A DNA stretch of 64,000 bases from Phyllobacterium brassicacearum (GTDB taxonomy: Bacteria > Pseudomonadota > Alphaproteobacteria > Rhizobiales > Rhizobiaceae). Where the stretch lies: contig NZ_PGGO01000006.1 in NCBI RefSeq assembly GCF_003010955.1, positions 1-64,000 on the forward strand. The letters run 5' to 3'. Position numbers and translations under genes: made by a program. Shown here one piece after another: positions 34,598-44,277 of this stretch (positions are counted from its first letter, which is position 1; each line of letters starts with the position of its first letter). The notes below the pieces were generated by a model. That model searched no databases. It had not been told where the DNA came from and was given only the letters and a program-made list of their open reading frames with translations.

Positions 34598-35371
34598 ATG
34601 ATCAGTGGTGTGCTGCTCGACCTTGCCGGCGTCCTCTATGATGGCGAAGTGCCCATACCGGGCGGAGCGGAGGCGGTTGTCCGCTTGCGCGATGCCGGAC
34701 TTCCCTTGCGTTTCGTGAGCAATACGACACGTTCGACCAAGCAAGCCGTCCTCGACCAACTCGCCAGGCTCGGCCTTTCCGTCAGGAGCGATGAGCTGTT
34801 CACGCCCGCGCAGGCAGCGCGCGAATGGCTTAGTCAGCATAATCGATCGCCGCATCTTCTGATTCACCCCGATCTGGTGGCGGATTTTGGTGATCCGGGA
34901 GATCGGGCCGGGAAAGTGGTCATTGTCGGCGATGCGGGTGAGGCCTTCACATACTCAGCTCTGAACGATGCGTTTCGCGTGCTGGTGGAGGGTGCAGAAC
35001 TCCTGGCGCTGGCGCCGAACCGGACGTTCAAGGATGCGGATGGAAAGCTCAGCCTCGATGCCGGGCCGTTCGTGACTGCGCTGGAATTTGCCAGCCAGAA
35101 GCAGGCCCTCGTCCTCGGCAAGCCGTCATCGGCATTCTTTCTGTCGGCACTCGCCAGCATGAACTGCCCGGAGGCGGAAGCCGTGATGGTGGGCGACGAC
35201 GCGGAAACCGATGTAGCTGGAGCCTTGCGGGCCGGACTGGCCAGCGCCCTGCTGGTGCGCACGGGGAAGTACCGCGCCGGCGACGAGGACCGTTTCAGAC
35301 CGGGTCCGACGGTCACGGTCGACGATATTGCCGCAGCGGCCGACTGGATCATCGCCGCACGAAACGGCTAG
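34598..35371 (+). CDS. HAD-family hydrolase (LHPP-like, TIGR01458 type)
   Basis: 257 residues. Motif I is LLDLAGVLYDG (nucleophile Asp8; the usual second Asp is Ala10, as in LHPP-like members that carry Ser or Ala there). FVSNTTRSTKQAV is motif II. The lysine VLGKPSSAFF is motif III, and VMVGDDAETDVAGALRAGL is motif IV with metal-binding Asp residues. The cap is the C2a type. Likely a phosphatase on small phosphorylated compounds or phospho-histidine/lysine. It overlaps the stop of the convergent ABC-transporter gene by 4 bases. Confidence 0.86.
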   Translation: MISGVLLDLAGVLYDGEVPIPGGAEAVVRLRDAGLPLRFVSNTTRSTKQAVLDQLARLGLSVRSDELFTPAQAAREWLSQHNRSPHLLIHPDLVADFGDPGDRAGKVVIVGDAGEAFTYSALNDAFRVLVEGAELLALAPNRTFKDADGKLSLDAGPFVTALEFASQKQALVLGKPSSAFFLSALASMNCPEAEAVMVGDDAETDVAGALRAGLASALLVRTGKYRAGDEDRFRPGPTVTVDDIAAAADWIIAARNG

Positions 35372-36282
35372 GCGGCGATCTGGCGCACAAAATGATCGGA
35401 TTCGATCGCCACAACACTTTCCTGGGGGATGGCCGAGAGACGGCGAACCTCTTCGACATCGGCGGTCTTCAAATGGGCTTTCGGGTCGTCGAAGCGTACG
35501 TCCGGGTCCGGCACGGCGGACAGCAGCAGGCGCGTATAGGGATGCTGGGGATTGTCGATCACCTTGTTGACATTGCCCCACTCGACGATCTGGCCGGCAT
35601 ACATGACGATAATATCCTCAGCGACATAGCGGGCAGTGGCAATGTCATGGGTGATATAAAGGAGCGCCAGCTTCATATCGCGTTTCATCTCGTTGAGAAG
35701 ATTGAGGACGCCGAGCCGTACCGATACGTCGAGCATCGATGTCGGCTCATCCGCCACAATCACCTCCGCCCCGACTGCAAGGGTCCGCGCGATATTGACG
35801 CGCTGGCGCTGCCCTCCCGACAGTTCGTGCGGGCGTTTGGAGGCGACGATCCCTGGATCAAGCCGAACTCGTTGAAGGAGCTCATCGACGGCATCGTTGA
35901 TCTGGCTCCTCTTCAGATCGCGCCGGTGCAGTTGCAGCGGGCGGCGCAGATGATAGGCGATCGTATGGGCGGGGTTGAGCGATGAGAACGGATCCTGGAA
36001 AATCATCTGCACCGAGCGCCGGTATGCGGCAAGGGCCTTGGCGTCACGGGCCTCCACGGGTTTGCCCTTGAACAGCAGCCGGCCCTCGCTTGGCGTATAT
36101 TCCTGCATGACAAGACGGGCGCACGTGGTCTTGCCGCTGCCGGATTCGCCGACCAGAGCCAACGTACGTCCGGCGTGCAGGTCAAACGAAACGGACTGCG
36201 CGGCCTTGACCATGTAGGGCGCGCGGCCAAAGGTTTTCGATACGCGATCAAGCGACAGGATGGCATTGCCGGCTTTGGTCAT
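35368..36282 (-). CDS. ABC transporter ATPase, OppF/DppF type
   Basis: 304 residues from ATG 36282 (MTKAGNAILSLDRVSKTFGR). Walker A is GESGSGKTT, Q-loop MIFQDPFSSLNP, signature LSGGQRQRVNIARTLA, Walker B EVIVADEPTSMLDVSVR, and the C-terminal oligopeptide-transporter extension HPYTRLLLSAVPDPD. The ATG overlaps the stop of the OppD-type gene. It is the last gene of the transporter operon and energises import of the substrate bound by the protein at 39017-40669. Confidence 0.92.
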   Translation of the reverse strand: MTKAGNAILSLDRVSKTFGRAPYMVKAAQSVSFDLHAGRTLALVGESGSGKTTCARLVMQEYTPSEGRLLFKGKPVEARDAKALAAYRRSVQMIFQDPFSSLNPAHTIAYHLRRPLQLHRRDLKRSQINDAVDELLQRVRLDPGIVASKRPHELSGGQRQRVNIARTLAVGAEVIVADEPTSMLDVSVRLGVLNLLNEMKRDMKLALLYITHDIATARYVAEDIIVMYAGQIVEWGNVNKVIDNPQHPYTRLLLSAVPDPDVRFDDPKAHLKTADVEEVRRLSAIPQESVVAIESDHFVRQIAA

Positions 36283-37094
36283 GACGCTGCAACCTCCATC
36301 AACCTTGCTCCGTGCAATGACGGGAACGACGCCCACAGCTTCCTGGTGTAGTCGTGTTGCGGTTTGGTGTAGATATTCCCGGCGCTGTTCTGTTCGACGA
36401 GTTTTCCCGCAAGCATGATGCCGATGCGGTCACAGAACTGGACCATCAGGCCGAGGTCGTGGGTGATGAACAGAACCGAGAAGCCGAATGTCTTGCGCAG
36501 TTCGTTGATGCGCTGGAGGATTTCGCGCTGGACGACGACGTCGAGCGCGGTGGTCGGTTCGTCCATGACAACGATCTTTGGATTGAGGGCGAGGCAGATC
36601 GCAATCACGATGCGCTGGCGCATGCCGCCCGAAAACTGGTGCGGATAGTCGCGCATGCGATCGGGCGGAATGTCGACGAGGCGGAGCATTTCCGCTGTCC
36701 GCTCCCGCGCCTGAGAACGATTCATGCCCTGATGGGTGCGCAGCACATCGTAGAACTGGGCCTCGACGCGCAGCACGGGATTGAGCGAATTCATCGCGCT
36801 CTGGAAGACCATGGCGACTTCGCGCCAGCGGAAGCTGCGCAATTCCCGTGGATCGAGGCCCAGCACATCGCGGCCTTCCAGCAGGATCTGCCCGTTCCGG
36901 ATCAGCGCCGGCGGCTTGTGCAGGCGGCTGATGGCAAAGGCGATCGTGCTCTTGCCGCATCCGGACTCGCCGGCAAGGCCGAAGACCTCGCCATGGGCGA
37001 CATCGAAACTCACATCGTCGACCGCGCGAAAATCGGCAGTTTCGCCGATATAATCGATCGTCAGGTTTTTGATGGAAAGCAGTGGCTTGGTCAC
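36279..37094 (-). CDS. ABC transporter ATPase, OppD/DppD type
   Basis: 271 residues. Walker A GESGCGKST, Q-loop MVFQSAMNSLNPVLR, signature FSGGMRQRIVIAICLALNPKIVVMDEPTTALDVVVQ and the extension PQHDYTRKLWASFPS. It overlaps both neighbours by 4 bases, so the two ATPases and the permease are made from one coupled message. The C-terminal extension is shorter than in typical DppD. Confidence 0.92.
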   Translation of the reverse strand: MTKPLLSIKNLTIDYIGETADFRAVDDVSFDVAHGEVFGLAGESGCGKSTIAFAISRLHKPPALIRNGQILLEGRDVLGLDPRELRSFRWREVAMVFQSAMNSLNPVLRVEAQFYDVLRTHQGMNRSQARERTAEMLRLVDIPPDRMRDYPHQFSGGMRQRIVIAICLALNPKIVVMDEPTTALDVVVQREILQRINELRKTFGFSVLFITHDLGLMVQFCDRIGIMLAGKLVEQNSAGNIYTKPQHDYTRKLWASFPSLHGARLMEVAAS

Positions 37095-37987
37095 AGGCGG
37101 CCCTCTCCCGAACGGATCAGTGCGGTCCAGCGGCTTAGGCGGTTGCCGGTTCGCAGGCGCGGATTAGCGATTTCATCGACGGCGAAGTTCAACAGCGAGA
37201 GGCCGATGCCCAGAATGGCGAGGGCAAAGCAGGGGGTGAGAATGTCCCACCATGCGCCAACCGACAGGGCAGACGCCTTCTGCGCATTGTAGAGCATCAT
37301 GCCCCAGGATACGGTCTTCGGGTCGCCGAGGCCGAGAAATTCCAGCGTGGCTTCGGTAATGATGGCGAAGATCACGCTGCCGATGAAATTGATGCCGACG
37401 ATGGAAATGAGATTGGGAAAGATCTCGAAGGTCATGATCCGCCAGCGCGGCTCGCCCATCATTTCGGCGGATTTTATGAAATCCTTGTGCTTGACCGAAA
37501 GTGTCTCGGCCCGGGTGACGCGCGCACCCCAGGCCCATGAGGTGAAGCCGAGGATGATGGCGATGACCAGCGGGCTGGCCTGTCCGATGAAAGCGGCAAG
37601 GACGAGAAGCAGCGGCAGGTTCGGGACGACCAGAACCATATTGGTGAAAAAGCTGATCACTTCATCGGTCTTGCCGCCGCGGTAACCGGCAATGATGCCA
37701 AGTGCCGTTCCCAGCACTGTAATCAAAAGTCCGGCGCCGAAACCAACCGCAAGTGATGTGCGCGCGCCATGGATGAGGCGCGAGAATACGTCCTGGCCGA
37801 TGCGGGTGGTGCCGAGCCAGTGGTCCGCCGATGGCGGCTGGTGCGGGCGGCCAACGCGAGAGGCCGGGTTGTATTCGGTCAGAAGCGGCGCGGCCAGCGC
37901 GATCAGGACGATGAGCGCGATGATGATCAAGCCGACGACGGCCTTGCGATTGCGTATGAGACTGCGGACAAGCGGGCCCATGGTCAT
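37091..37987 (-). CDS. ABC transporter permease, OppC/DppC type
   Basis: 298 residues with six membrane helices; the first is GLIIIALIVLIALAAPLL near residue 20. The N-terminal OppC motif YNPASRVGRPHQPPSADHWLGTTRIGQDVFSRLIHGARTSL is complete. The EAA loop is in EMMGEPRWRIMTFEIFPNLISIV. It overlaps the OppB-type gene by 4 bases at its start and the OppD-type gene at its stop. Confidence 0.92.
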   Translation of the reverse strand: MTMGPLVRSLIRNRKAVVGLIIIALIVLIALAAPLLTEYNPASRVGRPHQPPSADHWLGTTRIGQDVFSRLIHGARTSLAVGFGAGLLITVLGTALGIIAGYRGGKTDEVISFFTNMVLVVPNLPLLLVLAAFIGQASPLVIAIILGFTSWAWGARVTRAETLSVKHKDFIKSAEMMGEPRWRIMTFEIFPNLISIVGINFIGSVIFAIITEATLEFLGLGDPKTVSWGMMLYNAQKASALSVGAWWDILTPCFALAILGIGLSLLNFAVDEIANPRLRTGNRLSRWTALIRSGEGRL

Positions 37988-38961
37988 GCTCCTCGCAAGC
38001 GCGGATCGAGCAGCACATAGCTGACATCCACGATGAAATTGGCGACAAGCATTGCGACCGTCATGATGAGGAGCTGGCCCTGGATGACAGGATAGTCGCG
38101 GGCGAGGATGGCCTGATAAAGGATATTGCCGAGACCAGGATAGTTATAGACGACTTCGGTAACGAGAGAGCCGCCGAGGACGGTGCCGATTGCGATGGCG
38201 AGACTGCTGACGGTCGGCAACAGGGCATTGCGCGCTGCGTACCAGAGCATGACGCGACTATCAGAGAGACCCTTGGCGCGTGCCATGACGATATAGTCCT
38301 CGCCGAGAAGATTGATCATGTTGTTGCGCATGGTGACGGCGAAACCGCCCGTGAGCACGGTGCAAAGGGTCAGCATCGGCAAGATGCCGTGGTAAAGCAG
38401 GCTGCCAATATAGGTCAGCGAGAATGAAGGATCGAGTGCCGGATCGGCCGCATAGCCGGTTGGGAACCAGCCAAGGGTGAAGCCGAAGAAGAACAGGACA
38501 ATCAGCGAGGTGACAACGGCCGGAACGGACGTTGCAAAGATCGCGCCGACGGAAACGACGACGTCGAAAATACTGCCGCGCCGCCAGGCGGCGAGAATGC
38601 CAAGGAATGTTCCGAGCGTGAAACTGACGATCGTCGCGGTCCCCATCAGGCCGACCGTCCAGATCAGAGCGTGGCCGAGGACCGAGGTGACGGGAAGCGG
38701 GAAATATTTGATCGAGCGGCCAAGGTCACCCGTGAAGATGCTTTGCAGATAGGTCAGATATTGCTGCCAGAGCGGACCATCAACGAAGCCAAAGGTCAGT
38801 TTCAACGCTGCCAGGTTTTCTATCGACAGTTCCGCGCCGGCACTGGAAAACATGATCTCGATCGGATCGCCCGGCATCAGGCGCGGCAGGAAGAAATTGA
38901 TCGTGGCAGCCGCGATAAAGGCTGCCAGATAGAATCCGAGGCGGCGTAGCAAGAAAACCAT
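37984..38961 (-). CDS. ABC transporter permease, OppB/DppB type
   Basis: 325 residues, six membrane helices. LLRRLGFYLAAFIAAATINFFLPRLMPGDPIE is the family N-terminus. The EAA-like loop is ARAKGLSDSRVMLWYAARNALLPTVSSLA. It starts 55 bases after the binding-protein stop, the largest gap inside the operon. The C-terminal NFIVDVSYVLLDPRLR is typical. Confidence 0.92.
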   Translation of the reverse strand: MVFLLRRLGFYLAAFIAAATINFFLPRLMPGDPIEIMFSSAGAELSIENLAALKLTFGFVDGPLWQQYLTYLQSIFTGDLGRSIKYFPLPVTSVLGHALIWTVGLMGTATIVSFTLGTFLGILAAWRRGSIFDVVVSVGAIFATSVPAVVTSLIVLFFFGFTLGWFPTGYAADPALDPSFSLTYIGSLLYHGILPMLTLCTVLTGGFAVTMRNNMINLLGEDYIVMARAKGLSDSRVMLWYAARNALLPTVSSLAIAIGTVLGGSLVTEVVYNYPGLGNILYQAILARDYPVIQGQLLIMTVAMLVANFIVDVSYVLLDPRLRGA

Positions 38962-39016
38962 AGGCGTCTCCCATCATGGCGCAAGAGCGATGAACGAACG
39001 CTCTTGCGCCCGGCGG

Positions 39017-40669
39017 TTAGTTAACCGGCTTCAATGCCAGGAGGTGCAGCAAGCGCGCCGGATTGGTGCGCGAGATCGACGGGTTGACAAAGGGACTGTC
39101 AGGAGTCGACCAGCCGGTGAAGCGCTTCGTATTGTACTGATACCAGTTGGGGTTATTGTAGACGGGCATCAGCGGAAGGTTTTCAGCAACGATGCGCTGG
39201 GCTTTGTTCATTACATCCTTGCGCGCGGCGGGATCGGGAGTTCGCGTAAAGTCAACAAGCAGCTTGGCAAGATCGGCATTGAACCAGCGCTGCGCAGTGA
39301 AGCGGGTCTTGCCCTTGTCGGTCTCGTTGAACGCTCGCTGATAGGGATAGTAGGGTGACGCCGCGGCGGGCAGGCTGTTGATGGCCATGTCGAAGGTGCC
39401 GTTGATCAGGTTGCCCGTCCAGACCGCCTCTTCCGGCGTTGCTATCTTGGCGTCGAGACCGGCTTCCTGCATGCCCTCGATGGCGATCTGCACCGTATCG
39501 ATCCAGTCGGTCCACGCATTGGGCACGATCACCGAGAACGATATCTTGCTGCCATCGGGATTGTCGCGGAAACCATCGCCATCCTTGTCGACATAGCCGG
39601 CCTCGTCGAGCAGTTCCTTGGCCGCCTCGGCATCATGCTTGCCGAACTTGCCGAACGCCTCGATCACTGACGGGTCGGACCAGGATTTGTAGAGTTCACC
39701 CATGCCGGAGGGGTCTTCGTTCAACGTGGGATAACCGTAGCCGGCCACGTCGACCATGGCCTTGCGATCGAGCGACATGCTGACGGCCTGGCGGAATTTG
39801 ATATCGTTGAACGCCTTGCGGTTGGCCTCGTTGGCCGTTTCCAGGTTGAACAGGAACGCCACCATGCTGCTTGGCGTGTACCAGTAGTGGTAATGCTCCT
39901 TGTCCTTGGCGACATAGGTGTTCTCGACGTCGGGAATAAAGGAGACGCCCCAGTCGAGTGTGCCGTCAGCGGTCGCTGTCAATAACTGGTTGTTGTCGGC
40001 AAGCTGGGGGAAGCGCAGGCAATCGATCTTGAGTTCGGCGGCGTCCCAGTAATTGGGGTTACGGCACTGGTCATAGGTCTGGCCGGTAAAACGCGGAATT
40101 TCGGTCAGCGGACCGCTCCCGACCGGGGTTTCATTGGCAAAGGTGACGGGGTCTGGAACGTCTTTCCAGATGTGTTCCGGGACAATCGGCACCTGGACCA
40201 GCTGGTCCGCGGCAAGCGAGCTTGGATTGACGAGTGTGAAGCGCACGGTTTGTGCGTCAACAGCCTCGACGCCGTCGATGAATTTCCAGATGCTGACGAA
40301 GTCGAGGGCAGGGAACTTCTTGAGATAATCATAGGTGAATTTGACGTCGGCCGAAGTCAGCGGCTTGCCGTCGGACCATTTGAGATCCGGCCGGAGCTTG
40401 AATTCGATGCTCTTCAAATCGTCGGCGAGCTTGAAGCTTTCGGCCAGGCGAAAATTGGGCTTGTTGTTATCGAAGCGGTTGAAGACGACAAGCGGCTCAT
40501 AAATGAAATCGAGCGTGCTCTGGCGAGCCGATGTCTGACTGAACGGATTGAAGTTTCTGACCCAGGTCGTTGCGGGCTCGATATTGGCAGTAAGGATGGT
40601 CTGCGCCAAGGCTGGGCTTGAAAGCAGGACGAAGGCGGATGCGGCAGCAAGCAAACGGTTCTTGAACAT
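39017..40669 (-). CDS. Extracellular solute-binding protein, family 5
   Basis: 550 residues. A signal peptide (MFKNRLLAAASAFVLLSSPALA, about 1-22) directs it to the periplasm. The SBP_bac_5 signature LRPDLKWSDGKPLTSADVKFTYDYLKK follows, and later FNDIKFRQAVSMSLDRKAMVDVAGYGYPTLNEDPS. AGGGGAATAAAT precedes the ATG at 40669; the frame extends further upstream without homology. The Opp-type binding proteins near glycosidases often bind oligosaccharides (cellobiose, chitobiose); here a GH3 hexosaminidase gene lies 22 bases upstream, so a GlcNAc-containing ligand is a fair guess. Confidence 0.9.
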   Translation of the reverse strand: MFKNRLLAAASAFVLLSSPALAQTILTANIEPATTWVRNFNPFSQTSARQSTLDFIYEPLVVFNRFDNNKPNFRLAESFKLADDLKSIEFKLRPDLKWSDGKPLTSADVKFTYDYLKKFPALDFVSIWKFIDGVEAVDAQTVRFTLVNPSSLAADQLVQVPIVPEHIWKDVPDPVTFANETPVGSGPLTEIPRFTGQTYDQCRNPNYWDAAELKIDCLRFPQLADNNQLLTATADGTLDWGVSFIPDVENTYVAKDKEHYHYWYTPSSMVAFLFNLETANEANRKAFNDIKFRQAVSMSLDRKAMVDVAGYGYPTLNEDPSGMGELYKSWSDPSVIEAFGKFGKHDAEAAKELLDEAGYVDKDGDGFRDNPDGSKISFSVIVPNAWTDWIDTVQIAIEGMQEAGLDAKIATPEEAVWTGNLINGTFDMAINSLPAAASPYYPYQRAFNETDKGKTRFTAQRWFNADLAKLLVDFTRTPDPAARKDVMNKAQRIVAENLPLMPVYNNPNWYQYNTKRFTGWSTPDSPFVNPSISRTNPARLLHLLALKPVN

Positions 40670-40691
40670 ATTTATTCCCCTGGCTTGTTGG

Positions 40692-41717
40692 TTAGCTGAC
40701 GAGTGCACTGGTAAACATGTCTTCGACTTCGGCGTGGGCACCGACCACGTCGACGCTTTGCGATCCGAGACGGGTCTTTGCCGCATCGATCCGCTGCATG
40801 GCTTCCTTGCTTAGCGGACGGGCGGCCTTTGCGGCGGCCTCGCTGTCGGCAACATCGCCGTGGCTATGCAGGGCGATGTCGTAGCCGGCGTCGAGTACCT
40901 GCTTGACGCGTTCCGGCAGTGTGCCCTCGAGCGCGTTCATGAAGATGCAGTCGGAGATCAGGACGCCCTCATAGCCAAGATCGTTGCGGATCACGTCATG
41001 CATGACGGGCGAGACGGAGGCGGGAAGTTCCTTGTCATAGGCCGAATAGACCACGTGGGCGACCATGGCCCAGGGCGTGTCCTTCAGGTCGATGAAAGGC
41101 TTGAAATCCGTGGCGAGCAGCGTTTCCCGACTCGCATCGACGACGGGGCGCTCCTTGTGAGAGTCGAGTGTTGCCCTGCCATGACCCGGAATGTGCTTCA
41201 TGATCGCCATGTTGCCGGTCTCGAGCAGGCCTTCGACAACCTCGCGGCCAAGCACGGCAATGAGTTCGGGATCGGCACCGAATGACCGCGCACCAATGAC
41301 GGCGCTCGTCGTGGGAAAGACCAGATCCAGCACCGGCGAGCAGCCGCTGGTGAGGCCGAGTTGGCTCATCATCGTTCCCATGGCTTGCGATGAAAGACGT
41401 AGTGCTTTCCTGGCAAGATCGAGGTCATGACGCGCCAGTTCGGCGAACTGGCCAAAGCTGCGGAACAAGGGCCAGGGGCCTGCATCGAGATGCTGGACGC
41501 GGCCGCCCTCCTGATCGGTGAAGACAGGTGCATCCTCGCGGCCGACCGCTTCGCGGAAGCTTGCGATCAATGCTTTCGCCTGGTCTGGCGTGCGCAGATT
41601 GCGCCGCCCGACGAAAAGGCCAAGCGGATTAGTTTCCCGGAGCAACGCGATCTCATCCGGTGACAATGTCGGGTTCGGAATACCGACAAACAGGGCGAGA
41701 GGTGACTGGCTGGGCAC
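40692..41717 (-). CDS. Beta-N-acetylhexosaminidase, GH3 (NagZ-like)
   Basis: 341 residues from a GTG at 41717, with GGAG 8 bases upstream; a longer frame would run into the acetyltransferase gene. GH3/NagZ motifs present: PVFTDQEGGRVQHLDAG, GCSPVLDLVFP, KHIPGHGRATLDSHKERPVVD with the NagZ-type Asp-His loop, and GVLISDCIFMNALEG with the nucleophile Asp. It has no signal peptide, so it acts in the cytoplasm on imported sugars, fitting the transporter downstream. It may be a NagZ paralogue rather than the peptidoglycan-recycling enzyme itself. Confidence 0.88.
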   Translation of the reverse strand: MPSQSPLALFVGIPNPTLSPDEIALLRETNPLGLFVGRRNLRTPDQAKALIASFREAVGREDAPVFTDQEGGRVQHLDAGPWPLFRSFGQFAELARHDLDLARKALRLSSQAMGTMMSQLGLTSGCSPVLDLVFPTTSAVIGARSFGADPELIAVLGREVVEGLLETGNMAIMKHIPGHGRATLDSHKERPVVDASRETLLATDFKPFIDLKDTPWAMVAHVVYSAYDKELPASVSPVMHDVIRNDLGYEGVLISDCIFMNALEGTLPERVKQVLDAGYDIALHSHGDVADSEAAAKAARPLSKEAMQRIDAAKTRLGSQSVDVVGAHAEVEDMFTSALVS

Positions 41718-41754
41718 GATTTCACTCCATAAGGATTGTGTGTTTGGTAGGGGC

Positions 41755-42234
41755 TCAGGTTCTCTTGACGCGCAGCATGCCTTGATAAATTCCCTTGTTA
41801 TCGGCAGGTATCGGCATGGCGCCGACGGCGTTGACGTAGAAATCGACAGGTCCGGCGTCGCCGATAATCGCGTAGGCATAGCCAAGCGATTTCATTGCTT
41901 GCAGCGAAGCAGAGAGGAGAGCGATGCCCACACCCTTGCCACGGCTGTCCGGATGAACACCCGTTGGTCCAAAAAACCCGCGAGCGGTTGTATCGTAGCA
42001 GGCGAAACCGACGAGATTTCCGCTATCGATGGCGATAAGACACGCGGAAGGCTGCCGCGAGATGGCGACGGAGACTTCACTTGCCCAGTTGGTGCTGAAA
42101 TTTTCGCGAACCCAATCCGCGACAAGGTGCATTTCCGGGGGGAGAACCGGCCGAATCAGCACTTCGGCGCGGCGAGCCTGTTCTTCCAGATCGGACAGCC
42201 TGTCGGTGTACAGACTAACAAGCAGATCAGCCAA
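41755..42234 (-). CDS. GNAT-family N-acetyltransferase
   Basis: 159 residues from a TTG at 42234, selected because GAGGAG lies 6 bases before it; a longer frame from 42339 has no such site. The acetyl-CoA loop is TGVHPDSRGKGVGIALLSASLQAM and the C-terminal motif is YAYAIIGDAGPVDFYVNAVGA. First gene of the operon leading to the GH3 enzyme (37 bases) and the ABC transporter. The substrate might be an amino sugar or muropeptide amine; this is inference from context. Confidence 0.8.
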   Translation of the reverse strand: MADLLVSLYTDRLSDLEEQARRAEVLIRPVLPPEMHLVADWVRENFSTNWASEVSVAISRQPSACLIAIDSGNLVGFACYDTTARGFFGPTGVHPDSRGKGVGIALLSASLQAMKSLGYAYAIIGDAGPVDFYVNAVGAMPIPADNKGIYQGMLRVKRT

Positions 42235-42567
42235 GCGACTCTCCTCAAGTCGAATTCCAATATTATGGAATATATCCCCTTTTAATGTAATAGATTTGGA
42301 TTTTTGCTTCGGCTTGTCAATCGTTTTTATTAGAAACACATCGTATTGCCGGCCGCGGGGCAGCCATAAGTCGAGATTTTTATCCGGCGTATCATCGAGA
42401 TTACTGCTGGCAGGTAACCAAGGATTGTAGAGCCTTTCCTGAACAATCTGATATGCTAGGAGTGTGTCATCGAGGGGGACACGCCGCGCCTATTCCTGGC
42501 CGATCATTGTTGTTGCGATCAATTAATAATTTATGGAAACAATCATGCGCGGTACGGGGAGCGTTCA

Positions 42568-44277
42568 TTGAAAATTCTGCGCAGATACAATGACTTCTGG
42601 AACTTTGCAGCGTTCCCGGCGCTTCTCCGGCGTATCGGGCTGCTATTTCCAGGCGGAAAGGCCGTTCGCGCTGACATGACTGGGAAGGGCAGCGCATGGA
42701 CGTCGGTACTGTACGGCTTCTTCCTGGCCCTCAGTCTTGCCGCCATCGTATCGGTGTTTGTCGTCGGCGTTCTTGAAAGCCGCGACCGCATGGTCACGCA
42801 ATCAAAGATTCAACTCCGCCAGAAAACCGCTCTGCTGGAGGCCTATGTCAGCAAGATCCTCGAGGCGAATGACATGGTGCTCAAGGACATTGCTTCCGAG
42901 ATTGACCCGATGTCGTGGCCGGAAATCGCCTCGGAGGGCGTGTGGAAATTACTGGCTACCCAGAAGCAATACCTGAAACATTCGGGCGTGATCGCCCTGG
43001 TGAACCCGGAAGGCTCGCTGGTCTCTTACAGCGAAGGGTTTCCCGCCAATTCATTCGGCGTGACTGACCGCGATTATTTTCGCTTCCATCGCGACCACCC
43101 CTCGGATGTGACCTTCATCGGTGAACCCATCAACGGCCGCGTTTACGGCAAGCCTTCCCTGACCATGAGCAAGGCCCTACGCCGGCAAGATGGTGGATTT
43201 GACGGCTTGATCCTCATCACCATGCCGATCGACTATTTCCTGGATCTGTTCAATGGGGCCGCCTCGCCGACCGATGTGGCGCAGTTCTTGCGCGAGGATG
43301 GAAAGGTCGTCGTGAATGTGCCTTACCGGGATGGCCGTGCGCCGCTGCCTGAGTGGTTCGCCACGGCGGTTGCAGAGAATCCGAAAACGGGTGTTGTCAG
43401 CTACCGGTCGATGCCGGAAGGCGTCGACCGGCTGATCGCCTATCGGAAGGTCGGAGAATTTCCGTTCTACGTGGCATATGGAATAGACGAGCGGATACTG
43501 CTGACAGGCTGGCGGCAATCTGTGCGGGTTTACGGCACCGTCCTGGCCATTGCACTGGCGGCCTGCACCGCGGCCGCATTTCTGGCGCGCCGCCGTTCCA
43601 TTGCGCTAACGCACTCGAACGAGTCCCTGCGGGAAGTGAGCGAGCGGCTTCTTGTTTCGCAGGACGAGCAGCGCCGCTCGATTGCCAGGGATTTGCATGA
43701 TTCGACCGCGCAGCACCTGGTTGGTGCGGCGATGGAACTGGAGAACGTGAAATCGCGGATGCCCCTCGTCGACAAGGAAACATCGCTGTCGTTGAAGCGT
43801 ACTGCGGATCTGATCTCCCGGAGCAACGAGGAACTGCGGACGCTCTCCTATTTGCTGCATCCACCAATGTTGGACGAATCGGGACTGCCAAATGCGCTGG
43901 AGCTGCTTGTGGTTGGTTTCGAGGAACGGAGCGGTTTCGACATCGAACTGAGGGTAGACCCGGATCTTGGTACGAAGAGACCGCGCGCCGACGTTGAACT
44001 CGCCATTTTCCGCATCGTCCAGGAAGCTCTCACCAATATTTATCGCCATTCCCATGCCCGCAAGGCAACGATCAGGCTGGTCCGACAGGGACACGAGCCA
44101 AACTCGGTGCTTTCACTGACCGTGAGGGACGATGGCGTCGGCATAGAATGGCGCCGGCGCCGGCGCGTCGGTGTCGGCCTTTCTGGCATGGAGGCGCGCC
44201 TGCGTCCGCTTGACGGCACGCTCCATATTTCCACCGGCAAGACCGGCACGACGATATCCGTGAAGGTTCGGAGTTAG
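42568..44277 (+). CDS. NarL-family sensor histidine kinase with periplasmic sensor domain
   Basis: 569 residues. TM1 is at about 46-69 and TM2 at about 320-338, enclosing a 250-residue periplasmic PDC/dCache-like sensor (NDMVLKDIASEID ... YSEGFPANSFGVTDRDYFRFHRDHPSD). The HisKA_3 helix SIARDLHDSTAQHLVGAAMELEN has phosphoacceptor His377. The HATPase region ends with VRDDGVGIEW...GVGLSGMEARLRPLDGTLHISTGKTGTTISVKV. The start is TTG 42568 with GGGGAG 7 bases upstream. No response regulator is adjacent; the NarL-type regulator at 56736-57368 is the only candidate in the window. Confidence 0.88.
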   Translation: MKILRRYNDFWNFAAFPALLRRIGLLFPGGKAVRADMTGKGSAWTSVLYGFFLALSLAAIVSVFVVGVLESRDRMVTQSKIQLRQKTALLEAYVSKILEANDMVLKDIASEIDPMSWPEIASEGVWKLLATQKQYLKHSGVIALVNPEGSLVSYSEGFPANSFGVTDRDYFRFHRDHPSDVTFIGEPINGRVYGKPSLTMSKALRRQDGGFDGLILITMPIDYFLDLFNGAASPTDVAQFLREDGKVVVNVPYRDGRAPLPEWFATAVAENPKTGVVSYRSMPEGVDRLIAYRKVGEFPFYVAYGIDERILLTGWRQSVRVYGTVLAIALAACTAAAFLARRRSIALTHSNESLREVSERLLVSQDEQRRSIARDLHDSTAQHLVGAAMELENVKSRMPLVDKETSLSLKRTADLISRSNEELRTLSYLLHPPMLDESGLPNALELLVVGFEERSGFDIELRVDPDLGTKRPRADVELAIFRIVQEALTNIYRHSHARKATIRLVRQGHEPNSVLSLTVRDDGVGIEWRRRRRVGVGLSGMEARLRPLDGTLHISTGKTGTTISVKVRS

